DNA of 64,000 nt from Phytohabitans houttuyneae. GTDB taxonomy: Bacteria; Actinomycetota; Actinomycetes; Mycobacteriales; Micromonosporaceae. Under the pieces are notes generated by a model. That model was given only the letters and a program-made list of their open reading frames with translations, did not search any database and was not told the origin of the DNA. How positions within the stretch are numbered: the first letter of the stretch is position 1; the number at the start of each line of letters is the position of its first letter. Where the stretch lies: positions 1 through 64,000 of the forward strand of contig NZ_BLPF01000002.1 of assembly GCF_011764425.1 (NCBI RefSeq), written 5' to 3'. This document shows, in pieces, positions 7,777-16,576 of the stretch. Made by a program: the position numbers and the translations under genes.

Positions 7777-8715
7777 TCAGAACAGCGGAAGGTGCAGCAC
7801 GCAGGGCGGTGGTGTCGCGTGTGCCGGGTCGAGGGCGTTCTTGACGTACCCGATGGCTCGGGGTGAGTAAGGCATGGCGAGGTGGTCGGACAGGTCCAAC
7901 GCGCAGCCGTCCTGAAGGGTGATGTTGGTGACCGCCGCGCCCGGCCCGGGAGCCAGGAAGTTCTGGTCCCACGGGGTGATGATGACGTCGTACGCGGTAG
8001 CGATCACCGTGTAGCGGACGCCGGGCACGGTGGCGCCGCCGGCGTTGAGGGTGGCGAGGAAGTCCGAGCCGCGGACCTGCTGGCGGATCGCCGGACCGCT
8101 GACCGGCTCGACCAGCCCGAGGATGCCGAACTGTTCGAGCAGGGTGCCGATGCCGCTGATGGTGGTGCCGAAGTGCGGGGCACCGAGCGTGACGAGCGCG
8201 TTCACCTTGCCGGCGCCGCCCTCGAACCTGAGGTACTGCCGCGGCACGATCCCGCCCTGCGAGTGGCCGACCACGTCGACCTGCGTGGCGCCGGTCGCGG
8301 CGAGAACCTGGTCGACGAATGCGCCGAACTCGCGGGCCGACGTGCGGATGTCGCCGAGTCCCTTGGAAGCCGGGGGAGCGCCCGGGATCTCGCCGTAGTT
8401 GAGCGCGAAGACGCAGTACCCCGCGGCGCTGAGGGCCGGTGCCAGCCGGGCCCAGTTGTTGTACCGGTTTTCGTTGGTGCCGTGGGCCAGGACCACCGGG
8501 CGCGGATGGGCGGCGGTCGGCCGGCACGCCCAGTCGTTGGCGCCGGGCGTGTCGGCCTCCGGGTGGAGCAGCGAGTAGGCGAAGGCGAAGGAGAAGCTGG
8601 TGGTGGGCGGCCCGGCCGGTTCGGCGGCCCGGGCGGGCTGGGCGGTGCCGGCGAGCAGGCCGACGATGACGGCAACGGCGGTGGCCACCCGCCGGGCGTG
8701 GAACGACCAACTCAT
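7777..8715 (-). CDS. secreted alpha/beta-hydrolase, lipase (class 2-like)
   Basis: 312 residues from ATG 8715, preceded by GAAAGG. The signal peptide has basic 'HARR', a hydrophobic core and a cleavage-like 'ARA-AEPA'. The catalytic Ser lies in GHSQGG, the oxyanion region is 'PVVLAHGTNENRYNNW', and a His follows the Asp in 'LDLSDHLAMP'. This fits actinobacterial secreted lipases/triacylglycerol esterases of the PF01674 type. It starts only 36 bases after the halogenase stop, so it may be read through from the halogenase operon. Whether it serves the pathway, for example by removing an ester outside the cell, or simply borders it cannot be told. The enzyme class is clear, the substrate is not. 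Confidence 0.85.
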   Translation of the reverse strand: MSWSFHARRVATAVAVIVGLLAGTAQPARAAEPAGPPTTSFSFAFAYSLLHPEADTPGANDWACRPTAAHPRPVVLAHGTNENRYNNWARLAPALSAAGYCVFALNYGEIPGAPPASKGLGDIRTSAREFGAFVDQVLAATGATQVDVVGHSQGGIVPRQYLRFEGGAGKVNALVTLGAPHFGTTISGIGTLLEQFGILGLVEPVSGPAIRQQVRGSDFLATLNAGGATVPGVRYTVIATAYDVIITPWDQNFLAPGPGAAVTNITLQDGCALDLSDHLAMPYSPRAIGYVKNALDPAHATPPPCVLHLPLF

Positions 8716-8750
8716 CGGATGCCTTTCTGCCGTGGGCCGCCGGTGCCGCG

Positions 8751-10100
8751 TCAGCCGACGGGGGCGGTCAGCGGTGCGCGGAGCGTGCCGAGGTACGGGT
8801 GCCACAGGTGGGTCGGGTCGTTTTCGACGGCGGTGACGATCGCCTTCATCTCGTTGAGCGTGGTCGGCTCGGCGTCGTCGTAGACGTCGCCCTGGAGGAG
8901 CTTGAGCACGCCGATGCGGTAGCGCGGGTCCTGCACGAACGCGGTGTAGAGGACGTTGAGTCGATAGTAGACGGAGATGAACTCGTACCAGTTCTTCACC
9001 GCGCGCCGCATCTTGCGTTCGAACTCGGCGAAGCTGCCTTTGGAGAAGTCGCCGCCGGCGGCGTGCGCGGCGATGATGTCCTTGGAGGCGATGCGGGCGC
9101 TGTTGAGCGCGATGCTGACGCCGGTGGAGAAGATCGGGTCGACGAACCGGGCGGCGTCACCGACGAGCACGAACCGGTCGCCGCAGATCTCCTTCATGAC
9201 GTAGCTGTAGTCGCCCTCGGCCTTGAACGGGCGCAGCCGCTTCGCCTTCTTCAGCGCGGCTTCGAGCTCGGGCCGGCTGCTCACGTACTCCCAGAAGAAG
9301 CCTTCACGGTCCACATTGGCCTCGGCGAAGCGGTCCTTGCGGGTGACCACGCCGATGCTGGTGACGGTATCGGTGATCGGGATCTGCCAGACCCAGGTGT
9401 CCTTGATGGGCAGGAAGTGCACGAAGATGAAGTCCTGCCGCTCGGGGTCGACCGCCACCGAGCCGCGGTCCAGCCCCTCGAACCAGGTGTGGATCGCGTA
9501 CTGGTTGAAAACCGGGTCGGAGGTCTTCAGCTTCAGTTTGCGGCCCAGCAGCGTCTGCCGGCCCGACGCGTCGACGACAAGCTTCGCCGTGAAGTCCACC
9601 TGCCGCGGGCCGAAGCGGGTGCTCACCCGCACCGCGTCCGGGTCGTCAAAGTCCACGTCGAGCACGCGGGCGCCGCTGAAAACGGTGGCGCCGCAGCTCT
9701 CGGCGTGTTTGAGCAGGATCAGGTCGAACTTGCCGCGGTCGACGTGGTACGTGTAGTCGCGATCGACCTCCGGCTGGTCCCGCTCGACGAAGGTGATCTC
9801 GGCCGCCTTGAAGCCGTGGTGCAGGCCGGTGAAGCCGTTGTGCGGCACATTGCGCGACTCGGCGGAAGTCCACGCGGCGCCGTACTTGCGGGGGAAGCCG
9901 GCCTTGTCGATCTCGTCCATCACGCCGATCTCCAGCAGCACCGGGGTGGTGGCCGGCACCAGCGACTCCCCGACGTGCTCGCGAGGAAACAGCTCCGACT
10001 CCAGCACCGCCACCGACATGCCCGCCCGGGCCAGGTAGGACGCGGTAGTCGAGCCGCCAGGGCCGCCGCCGATGACGATGACGTCATAGTCCGTGCTCAT
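8751..10100 (-). CDS. FAD-dependent halogenase 1 (carrier-protein-substrate type)
   Basis: 449 residues. The FAD motif GGGPGG is at residues 11-16, the family Lys lies in 'GFPRKYGAAW' (K72), and the halogenase signature W-x-W-x-I-P is W236-V-W238-Q-I-P. 'GDAARFVDPIFSTGV' is the second flavin region. This family uses reduced FAD, chloride and oxygen to make hypochlorous acid, which the Lys holds as the chlorinating species. The long C-terminal region, ending 'HLWHPYLGTLRAP', resembles halogenases that act on carrier-protein-bound aromatic acyl groups, such as ChlB4 in chlorothricin synthesis. Its start codon shares one base with the stop of the ACP gene upstream (TGATG), so the pair is translationally coupled. 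This suggests that ACP carries its substrate. A flavin reductase is not seen in the window. Confidence 0.92.
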   Translation of the reverse strand: MSTDYDVIVIGGGPGGSTTASYLARAGMSVAVLESELFPREHVGESLVPATTPVLLEIGVMDEIDKAGFPRKYGAAWTSAESRNVPHNGFTGLHHGFKAAEITFVERDQPEVDRDYTYHVDRGKFDLILLKHAESCGATVFSGARVLDVDFDDPDAVRVSTRFGPRQVDFTAKLVVDASGRQTLLGRKLKLKTSDPVFNQYAIHTWFEGLDRGSVAVDPERQDFIFVHFLPIKDTWVWQIPITDTVTSIGVVTRKDRFAEANVDREGFFWEYVSSRPELEAALKKAKRLRPFKAEGDYSYVMKEICGDRFVLVGDAARFVDPIFSTGVSIALNSARIASKDIIAAHAAGGDFSKGSFAEFERKMRRAVKNWYEFISVYYRLNVLYTAFVQDPRYRIGVLKLLQGDVYDDAEPTTLNEMKAIVTAVENDPTHLWHPYLGTLRAPLTAPVG

Positions 10101-10378
10101 CAGATTCCTCCGTCGGTCGCGGGTATGCCGCTCAGGGCGTCGACCATCGCGGCGATGCTGCGCACGTCCTTGAAGTTGCTGGCCACCATCTGCATCGGCG
10201 GGACGCTCACGCCGAGCTCGTCGCGGATGTAGTTGAGCAGGATGGCGGTCTTGAGCGAGTCGAGGATGCCCAGCTCGATCAGGGGTGTGCCGGCCTCGAT
10301 CAGGTCTGCCATGTCCTTGGGCCGCAGCGTGGAGTTGATGAACTCCAGCAGCTTGTCCTCGGTTTTCTCGTCGGCCAT
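10100..10378 (-). CDS. stand-alone acyl carrier protein 1
   Basis: 92 residues. The phosphopantetheine attachment site is the Ser in 'LGILDSLK' (S41), followed by a normal helix II/III pattern. Helix I is 'DKLLEFINSTL'. It lies between a KASIII-like acyltransferase (33 bases upstream) and the halogenase (1-base overlap). The likely role is to receive the 6-methylsalicyl group from the iterative PKS through a KASIII-like transferase and to present it to the halogenase. ChlB2 in the chlorothricin pathway does the same job. Assignment as a carrier protein is firm; the cargo is inferred from neighbours. Confidence 0.9.
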   Translation of the reverse strand: MADEKTEDKLLEFINSTLRPKDMADLIEAGTPLIELGILDSLKTAILLNYIRDELGVSVPPMQMVASNFKDVRSIAAMVDALSGIPATDGGI

Positions 10379-10411
10379 GTCGCTCCTCGCTGTGGTGTGC
10401 CGGACGGATGG

Positions 10412-11425
10412 TCAGCCGTACCAGGGTGGTGCGTGCCGGATACGTACGACGGCGGCGGCCACGGTCACGCCCGGCCCGTGGCCGAGCAGCAGCACGTGGT
10501 CGCCGGGTCGCAGCTCTCCGCCGGTGAGCAGGTGGTCCAGGGCGGCGATCTGATCGCTCGCACCCAGCTGCCCGACGTTCCGTGCGAACGCCCAGGTGCC
10601 GGCGGCCTCCGGGAGTCCGAGCGCGGCCAGCAGGGCGGTGACCGCGACCCGCCCGGCGGCGGGTCCGGCCACCCGGGTCACCCGGCCCGGATCGACGCCG
10701 GCTTCGGCCAGCGCCCGGTGGGCGACCTCGCGCAGCCGTGCACCGGCCTCGGCGAGCAGGGTGGGGACGTCCTTGCGGTACGCGGCGGCGCGCCGGCCGA
10801 AGTCGACGCCGCGTCCGGCGGTGGCGCCGGGCGGAAACAGCGGCTCACCGGCGCGGTACAGCTCCTCGTCCTCGGTGTAGGTGGCCACCTGGACGGCGAG
10901 CAGCTCGGCGAAGCCCGGCTCGCGGGTGAGCAGGGCCGCGGTCGCGGCGTCCCCGGCGATCTGGCCGGGCCCGGCGGACCAGCGTTTGAACAGCGGCGTG
11001 CCGAAGTTGTCCGCGGCGACCAGCAGCGCCGCCTGCCGGTCCGGGTCGGCCGTGAGGTACCGGGCCGCCAGCGCCAGCGCGCCGAACATGCCGGTGCTGC
11101 CCTGCTGTACCTGCACCGCCAGCGTGGCGCCGCCGACCAGGTGTCGCTGGAGGTGGTACTGCGGCTGCCAGCCGTCCGGGCCCTGGTGCCAGGTGTTGAC
11201 GTAGAGCAGCAGGTCGGTGTCGGCCGGGCGGCGCCCGCAGCGCTTGTACGCCTCCTGCGCCGCCAGCAGCGCCATCTCGGGTGCGGGCGTGTCGCCGGCG
11301 ACGGCCGAGCCGGCCCAGTCCTGCGCGGCCGCCTCCTCGGCCCGGTAGCGGCGTTTGGCGACTGCGGCCTCGATCCCGGTGGTGGGAGGCAGATAGCTGC
11401 CGACGGCGGCGAGGTAGGCGGTCAC
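10412..11425 (-). CDS. KASIII-like acyltransferase with degenerate active site (copy 1)
   Basis: 337 residues from GTG 11425, which overlaps the stop of the PKS gene by four bases (GTGA). It has the fold signature of the DpsC/CerJ/ChlB3 group ('NTWHQGPDGW', 'GDAATAALL', 'GEPLFPPGATAGRG'). At the nucleophile position it reads 'QGSTGMF' with Ser110 where the two paralogues in this window have 'GCNGxF'. Around residue 267 the catalytic His found in the others ('VVHNLAR', 'FMHYSRE') is replaced by 'VAGPAAG'. The Asp region 'GQLGASDQ' remains. A Ser nucleophile is known in DpsC, but DpsC keeps its His. This copy is therefore a candidate pseudo-enzyme, docking partner or altered transferase. Operon position between the iterative PKS and ACP1 suggests a role in handover of the aromatic acid. 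Confidence 0.85.
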   Translation of the reverse strand: MTAYLAAVGSYLPPTTGIEAAVAKRRYRAEEAAAQDWAGSAVAGDTPAPEMALLAAQEAYKRCGRRPADTDLLLYVNTWHQGPDGWQPQYHLQRHLVGGATLAVQVQQGSTGMFGALALAARYLTADPDRQAALLVAADNFGTPLFKRWSAGPGQIAGDAATAALLTREPGFAELLAVQVATYTEDEELYRAGEPLFPPGATAGRGVDFGRRAAAYRKDVPTLLAEAGARLREVAHRALAEAGVDPGRVTRVAGPAAGRVAVTALLAALGLPEAAGTWAFARNVGQLGASDQIAALDHLLTGGELRPGDHVLLLGHGPGVTVAAAVVRIRHAPPWYG

Positions 11426-14400
11426 ACGCCCACCACCGGACGCTCCTCGACCTCCGCCGGGGCCGCGTCGTCGGCGGCGCCGGACAGCAGCTCCACGAGG
11501 TGTTCGGTGATCGCGACGACGGTCGGCTGGTGCCACAGAAGGGTGGCCGGCAGGGGGTGGCCGAAACGGCGTTCCAGCCGGCGGCGGATCAGCAGCGTCA
11601 TCACCGAGTCCAGGCCCTGCTCCACCAGCGAGCGGCGCGGGTCCAGGGACTGCGCGGGCAGCCGCATCTCGCCGGCGATCTGGCCGCCGACCTCGTCGCG
11701 TACCCGATCGCGCAGCTGCTCCTCGGGCAGTCCGGCGAACTCCGCCGCGCCGCCCCCTCCGTCCGGCTGCTCGTCCCGCTCCACCGGGAGCGCGTCGAGC
11801 AGCGGCAGTCGCTGGACACCGGGCTCGGGCGGCAGCGTACGCAGCACCGGGTAGTGCCCACCGCCGTGCCGGGCCGCCAGGTCCCAGGCGGCGAACGCCT
11901 CGGCGGCGGCGATGTCGCCGACACCGCGAGCGCGCAGCTCCGCGTCGACCACCGCGTTGACCGCCATGCCCTGCCCGCGCCAGGACGTCCAGCCGAAGCT
12001 GAACGTGCCGGGGCAGCCGTCGTCGCGGCGGCGCGCGGCGAACGCGTCCAGATAGGCGTTGGCGGCGCCGTAGCTGGCCTGACCGGGCAGGCCGAGCAGC
12101 TGGCCGCAGGAGGAGAAGAGGACGAGGAAGTCCAGGCTGCCGGGTGGGAACAGCCTGTCCAGGACGCGGGCGCCGTCCACTTTGGGGCGCAGGACGGTAC
12201 GCATCGAGGATTCGTCCACATTGGAGATGAGGCGGTTGTCGAGGACGCCGGCGGCGTGCACCACGCCCCGGATCGGCGGCATGCCCAGCGCCTCCGGCGT
12301 CAGTGCCTGGGCGGCTCGCGCGGCGTCGGTGATGTCGAGGCTGATCAGGCGGACCGCGACACCGAGCGCCTCCAGTGCGTGCAGCTCCGGGTCCCATTCG
12401 GCGCGCGGCGGGACCGGGCTGCGACCGGCCAGCACGATCCGGCGGGCGCCGCGTTCGACCAGCCAGCGGGCCACCTCACGGCCGAGCACGCCGAGGCCAC
12501 CGGTGATCAGGTACGTGCCGTCCGGGTGGCAGCGCAGCGGCCCGGTGACCGGTTCGCGCGCGATCCGGGCCAGCCTGGCGACCGCGGCCGCGCCGTCGCG
12601 GAGCCGGACCACGTCGTCCGGGGGAGCGGCGTCCAGCACCCGCCGCAGAGTGTCCACTGTGCTCACCAGCTGCGCGGGATCGAGGTCGAGCACGCCGCCC
12701 CACAGTCGCGGGTGCTCGCCGCCGACGACCCGGCCCAGACCCCACAGGGTGGCGTGGTCGGCGTTCCGTACGTCGGCGCCGGCGGTGACCGCCCACAGCC
12801 GCGTCCCGTCCGGCGAGCCGGCGGCGAGGCGTTGGACGGCCGAGGTCAGCAGCCACGCCGCCTCTTCGGCGGTGTCGGGCGGGACCACGAGCACGTCGGC
12901 GGGGCCGGTCAGCGCGGCCAGCTCGGAGGGGTCGGTGAGGCGCGTGGCGGCCAGCCCGTCGCGGAGACCGGCCAGCAGCGGCCCGTCCGGCCCGAGCAGG
13001 AGCAGCGGTCGCGCGCTGGCGTCCGGGGCGGGCTCGGGCAGTTCCAGCGGCACCCAGGTGACCTCGTGCACGAGCTGATGCGGGCCGGTGGCGACGGCGC
13101 CGTGGCCCAGCTCGGCGTACGTCAGCCCGTCCAGCGCCGCCCGCACCCGCCCGTCGGGGTTGGCGATCAGCACGCGTACCGCGTCGCCGCCGTCCGGGTC
13201 GAGGACGACCTGGACCAGGGCGCGCTCCGGCGGCTCGCCGCTGACCCGCAGCCGGCCCACGGCGGCGACCATCCGCAGCGCCGGCTCGCCGGGATAGGCG
13301 GACGGGGCGATCGACAGCGCGGCGTCGAGCAGCGGTCCCCAGGTGGGTGGCGCGGACGCGGCGGCGTTCTCCGCGTGCGGCGCGCGTACTGCGGCGCGCA
13401 GGCCGGTGGGGGCGCGGGTCAGGGACTCCACCTGCCAGGTGAACGCCATACTCGGCACCCCGACACCGGCCAGGTGGCGCAGGATCTCGTCCGGGTCGGC
13501 CTCCTGACTTCCGGGCAGCGGCGCGCCCAGCGCGGCGGGCAGCGGCACCGGCCCGGTGAGTGCGGCGGCGTGGGTCAGCCAGGAGCCGTCCTCGTCGTCG
13601 GCGGCCCGGGACGCCAGCCGGACCCCGCCCCCGTCCTCGATGACCTGCACCTCGCGTTCCTGGTCCACGGGCAGCGGCAGGCGCAGCACCAGGTCGGTGA
13701 GCGATTCGCTCGCGCCGGCCCGCAGGAAGGTGGTGATCAGCACCGCGGCCGGCAGGATCTCCACGCCGTTGATGGTGTGGCTGCCGGGATACGGGCGGCG
13801 GCTGGCGTCCAGCAGAGTGCGCCACAGCCGCAGCGACTGCCCGGCGACCGGCACTGCCGCGCCGAGCAGGGTGTGCGAGTCGACGTCGTGTGCGAGTCCG
13901 TCGCCGCTGCCGCCGGGCATGGCCGCGCGCCAGTGGGGGCGCCGCTGCCAGGCGACCGTGGGCAGGTCGGCCAGCTCGCCGGTGGGCTGGAGCGCGCCCC
14001 AGTCCACTGGGTACCCGTGACAGAACAGCTCGCCGGCGTTTGTCAGCAGGCTCTGTGACTCGTCGGTGTCGCGGCGGAGCGTGCCGGTCACCACCGCGTC
14101 CGGGAGGGTCTCGGCGATCGAGTGGGTCACCACGGGGTGCGCGGAGATCTCCAGGAACGCGGTGTACCCGTCCTCGGCGGCGGCTCGCACCGCGGCGGCC
14201 AGGCGCACCGGGTTGCGCAGGTTCGCCGCCCAGTAGCCGCCGTCCAGCGGGCGGGTCGAGCGCGGGTCGGACATCGCGGTGGAGTAGACGGGGATGCCCG
14301 GCGCGACAGGTTCGAGGTCTTCGGCCGCCTCCGCCAGGTCGGAGAGCAGGGCGTCCATGTGCGGGCTGTGGAACGCCACGTCGGAGGCGACCCGGCGGAC

Positions 14401-16536
14401 CGACACTCCGTCCGCCTTCCACCGCTCGACCAGCTCGTCGATGGCGGCCGGGTCACCGGCAACCACTGTGGACAGTGGCGAGGACCAGATCGCCGGTACC
14501 GCGTCGGTACGGCCGGCCAGAACCGCGGCGACGTCCTCGAACGGCAGCCCGACCATGGCCATCGCGCCCTTGCCGGCGACCTGGGTGAGCAGCGCCGAGC
14601 GGCGGCAGATCAGCCGGGCGCCATCCTCCAGGCTCAGCGCGCCGGCCACCACGGCGGCGGCGATTTCGCCCACCGAGTGGCCGATCACCGCGTCGGGGCG
14701 GACGCCGGCGGCGCGCCACAGCTCGGCCAGGCCGAGCTGCATCACGAAGATCATCGTCTGGACCCGGTCAACGGTGGCCAGATCGCCGTCGGTGAGCACC
14801 TGGCGGGGGGAGAAGCCGATCTCCTCCAGGAAGATCGGCTCGAGCTGGTCGACAACGGCGGCGAACGCCGGCTGCTCGGCCAGCAGCCGCCGGCCCATGC
14901 CCGCCCACTGCGAGCCGTGTCCGGAGAAGACCCAGACCAGCCCCGCGCCCGGCTCGACGGTCGCGCCGGTGGCGGTACCGCGCTCGCTGTCCCCGGCGGC
15001 GACCGTGCGCAGGCGCGCGGCGAGCTCCCGCCGGTCGGCGGCGACCACCGCGGCCCGGTGACCCAGGTGGGTACGGCGCGCGGTCAGGGTGTGCCCGACC
15101 GAGGCGAGCGGGGTATCGGCGCCGGGGCCGTCCAGCCAGGCGGCCAGTGCCCCGGCGGACTCGCGCAGTGCCGGCTCGGAGTGCGCGGTCAGCGGGTACA
15201 GCCGCGCGGCGGGGGCGGCGGGCACGCGGGCCGGGGCAGGCTCTGCGGGAGCCTCCTCCAGGACGACGTGTGCGATCGTGCCGCCGTAGCCGAAGCCGGA
15301 CACTCCGGCCCGGCGCGGCGCGTCACCGGCGGGCCAGGCCGTGGGCTCGGTGACCACGCGCAGGCCGTTGTTCGCCCAGTCGATCGCCGGGTTGCCGGTG
15401 GTGTGGTTCAGGCTCGGCGGTATCCGCTCGTGCCGCAGCGCCAGCACCACCTTGATCAGGCTGGCCACGCCGGCGGCCGCCTCCAGGTGGCCGATGTTCG
15501 ACTTCACCGAGCCGATCAGGCACGGCTCGTCCGGCAGGCGCCCGGTGCCGTAGACGGCGCTGAGCGCGCCGGCCTCCAGCGGGTCGCCGAGGCGGGTGCC
15601 GGTGCCGTGCGCCTCCACGTAGCCGACGGAGGCCGCGTCCACCCCGGCCTGCCGGACCGCGCGGCCGATCACGTGCGCCTGGGCGGGACCGCTGGGCGCC
15701 ATGATGCCGTTCGTGCGCCCGTCCTGGTTCACCGCGCTGCCGCGGATCACGGCCAGCACCCGGTCGCCGTCGCGGCGCGCGTCCGCCAGCAGCTTGAGCA
15801 CCAGCACGCCGCACCCCTCGCCGCGGCCGTAGCCGTCGGCCGATGCGTCGAACGACTTGCACCGCCCGTCGGGGGCCATCGCCCCGGCCGCGTCCAGGGT
15901 CAGCGTCAGACCCGGGGAGACGATCAGATTGACGCCCGCGGCCAGCGCGAGCGGCCCCTCGCCGGCGCGCAGGCTCTGGCAGGCCAGGTGCACCGCGACA
16001 AGCGAGGCGGAGCAGGCGGTGTCCACGGCCATGCTCGGGCCGCGCAGGTCCAGGGCGTACGAGACGCGGTTGGCGACCGCGCACATCGCCGCGCCGATCC
16101 CGGTCCACGCCTCGATGCCGGGCAGGTCCTCCAGCAGCCGCCGGCCGTAGTCGTCGGAGCCGACACCGACGAACACGCCGGTGTCCCCGCCGGCCAGCGT
16201 GTGCGGGGGTATGCCGGCGTGCTCCAGGGCCTCCCACGCCACCTCCAGCAGCAGCCGCTGCTGGGGGTCCATCAGCGCCGCCTCGCGCGGGCTGAGGCCG
16301 AAGAACTCGGCGTCGAAGCCCTCGATGTCCGGCAGGAAGCCGCCGAAGCGGGTGGCCCGGCGCAACGTCGCGGCGACGTCGGCACCCAGCTCGGCGTACG
16401 GCGCCCAGCGCTCGCCGGGCAGCTCACCGATGCCGTCGCCGCCGCGGGCCAGCAGCTGCCAGAACCGCTCCGGCGAGTCGGCGCCGCCGGCGAACCGGCA
16501 ACCCAACCCGACCACAGCGACCGGTTCTACTCCCAT
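11422..16536 (-). CDS. iterative type I PKS, 6-methylsalicylate synthase type (KS-AT-DH-KR-ACP)
   Basis: 1704 residues from ATG 16536, which has AAGGGGG 10 bases upstream; the ATG at 16545 is too close to that site. Domains in order: KS (Cys in 'DTACSAS' near residue 175, His in 'EAHGTG' and 'SNIGH'), AT ('GHSVGE', then 'VAFH', fitting malonyl-CoA), DH/thioester-hydrolase-like (His in 'HTINGVEILP', the H-x3-G-x4-P motif), KR ('TGGLGVLG', 'VHAAGVLDN', Ser/Tyr/Asn in 'FSSCG...ASYGAANAY') and a C-terminal ACP (Ser in 'GLDSVM'). This order and size match bacterial 6-MSA synthases such as ChlB1. The KR separates it from orsellinate synthases CalO5/AviM. The expected product is 6-methylsalicylate from four malonate units, bound to the ACP. 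There is no thioesterase, which fits release by the neighbouring KASIII-like proteins. It lies in an operon with copies 2 (upstream) and 1 (downstream). Confidence 0.9.
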   Translation of the reverse strand: MGVEPVAVVGLGCRFAGGADSPERFWQLLARGGDGIGELPGERWAPYAELGADVAATLRRATRFGGFLPDIEGFDAEFFGLSPREAALMDPQQRLLLEVAWEALEHAGIPPHTLAGGDTGVFVGVGSDDYGRRLLEDLPGIEAWTGIGAAMCAVANRVSYALDLRGPSMAVDTACSASLVAVHLACQSLRAGEGPLALAAGVNLIVSPGLTLTLDAAGAMAPDGRCKSFDASADGYGRGEGCGVLVLKLLADARRDGDRVLAVIRGSAVNQDGRTNGIMAPSGPAQAHVIGRAVRQAGVDAASVGYVEAHGTGTRLGDPLEAGALSAVYGTGRLPDEPCLIGSVKSNIGHLEAAAGVASLIKVVLALRHERIPPSLNHTTGNPAIDWANNGLRVVTEPTAWPAGDAPRRAGVSGFGYGGTIAHVVLEEAPAEPAPARVPAAPAARLYPLTAHSEPALRESAGALAAWLDGPGADTPLASVGHTLTARRTHLGHRAAVVAADRRELAARLRTVAAGDSERGTATGATVEPGAGLVWVFSGHGSQWAGMGRRLLAEQPAFAAVVDQLEPIFLEEIGFSPRQVLTDGDLATVDRVQTMIFVMQLGLAELWRAAGVRPDAVIGHSVGEIAAAVVAGALSLEDGARLICRRSALLTQVAGKGAMAMVGLPFEDVAAVLAGRTDAVPAIWSSPLSTVVAGDPAAIDELVERWKADGVSVRRVASDVAFHSPHMDALLSDLAEAAEDLEPVAPGIPVYSTAMSDPRSTRPLDGGYWAANLRNPVRLAAAVRAAAEDGYTAFLEISAHPVVTHSIAETLPDAVVTGTLRRDTDESQSLLTNAGELFCHGYPVDWGALQPTGELADLPTVAWQRRPHWRAAMPGGSGDGLAHDVDSHTLLGAAVPVAGQSLRLWRTLLDASRRPYPGSHTINGVEILPAAVLITTFLRAGASESLTDLVLRLPLPVDQEREVQVIEDGGGVRLASRAADDEDGSWLTHAAALTGPVPLPAALGAPLPGSQEADPDEILRHLAGVGVPSMAFTWQVESLTRAPTGLRAAVRAPHAENAAASAPPTWGPLLDAALSIAPSAYPGEPALRMVAAVGRLRVSGEPPERALVQVVLDPDGGDAVRVLIANPDGRVRAALDGLTYAELGHGAVATGPHQLVHEVTWVPLELPEPAPDASARPLLLLGPDGPLLAGLRDGLAATRLTDPSELAALTGPADVLVVPPDTAEEAAWLLTSAVQRLAAGSPDGTRLWAVTAGADVRNADHATLWGLGRVVGGEHPRLWGGVLDLDPAQLVSTVDTLRRVLDAAPPDDVVRLRDGAAAVARLARIAREPVTGPLRCHPDGTYLITGGLGVLGREVARWLVERGARRIVLAGRSPVPPRAEWDPELHALEALGVAVRLISLDITDAARAAQALTPEALGMPPIRGVVHAAGVLDNRLISNVDESSMRTVLRPKVDGARVLDRLFPPGSLDFLVLFSSCGQLLGLPGQASYGAANAYLDAFAARRRDDGCPGTFSFGWTSWRGQGMAVNAVVDAELRARGVGDIAAAEAFAAWDLAARHGGGHYPVLRTLPPEPGVQRLPLLDALPVERDEQPDGGGGAAEFAGLPEEQLRDRVRDEVGGQIAGEMRLPAQSLDPRRSLVEQGLDSVMTLLIRRRLERRFGHPLPATLLWHQPTVVAITEHLVELLSGAADDAAPAEVEERPVVGV

Positions 16537-16576
16537 CGATGCCATGCCCCCTTCGCGCCTCGCGACGGCAACTCGA

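Noticed and set aside
11281-14058. 925-residue plus-strand frame opposite the iterative PKS
   Set aside because: It has no domain motifs, and the opposite strand encodes KS-AT-DH-KR-ACP without interruption.
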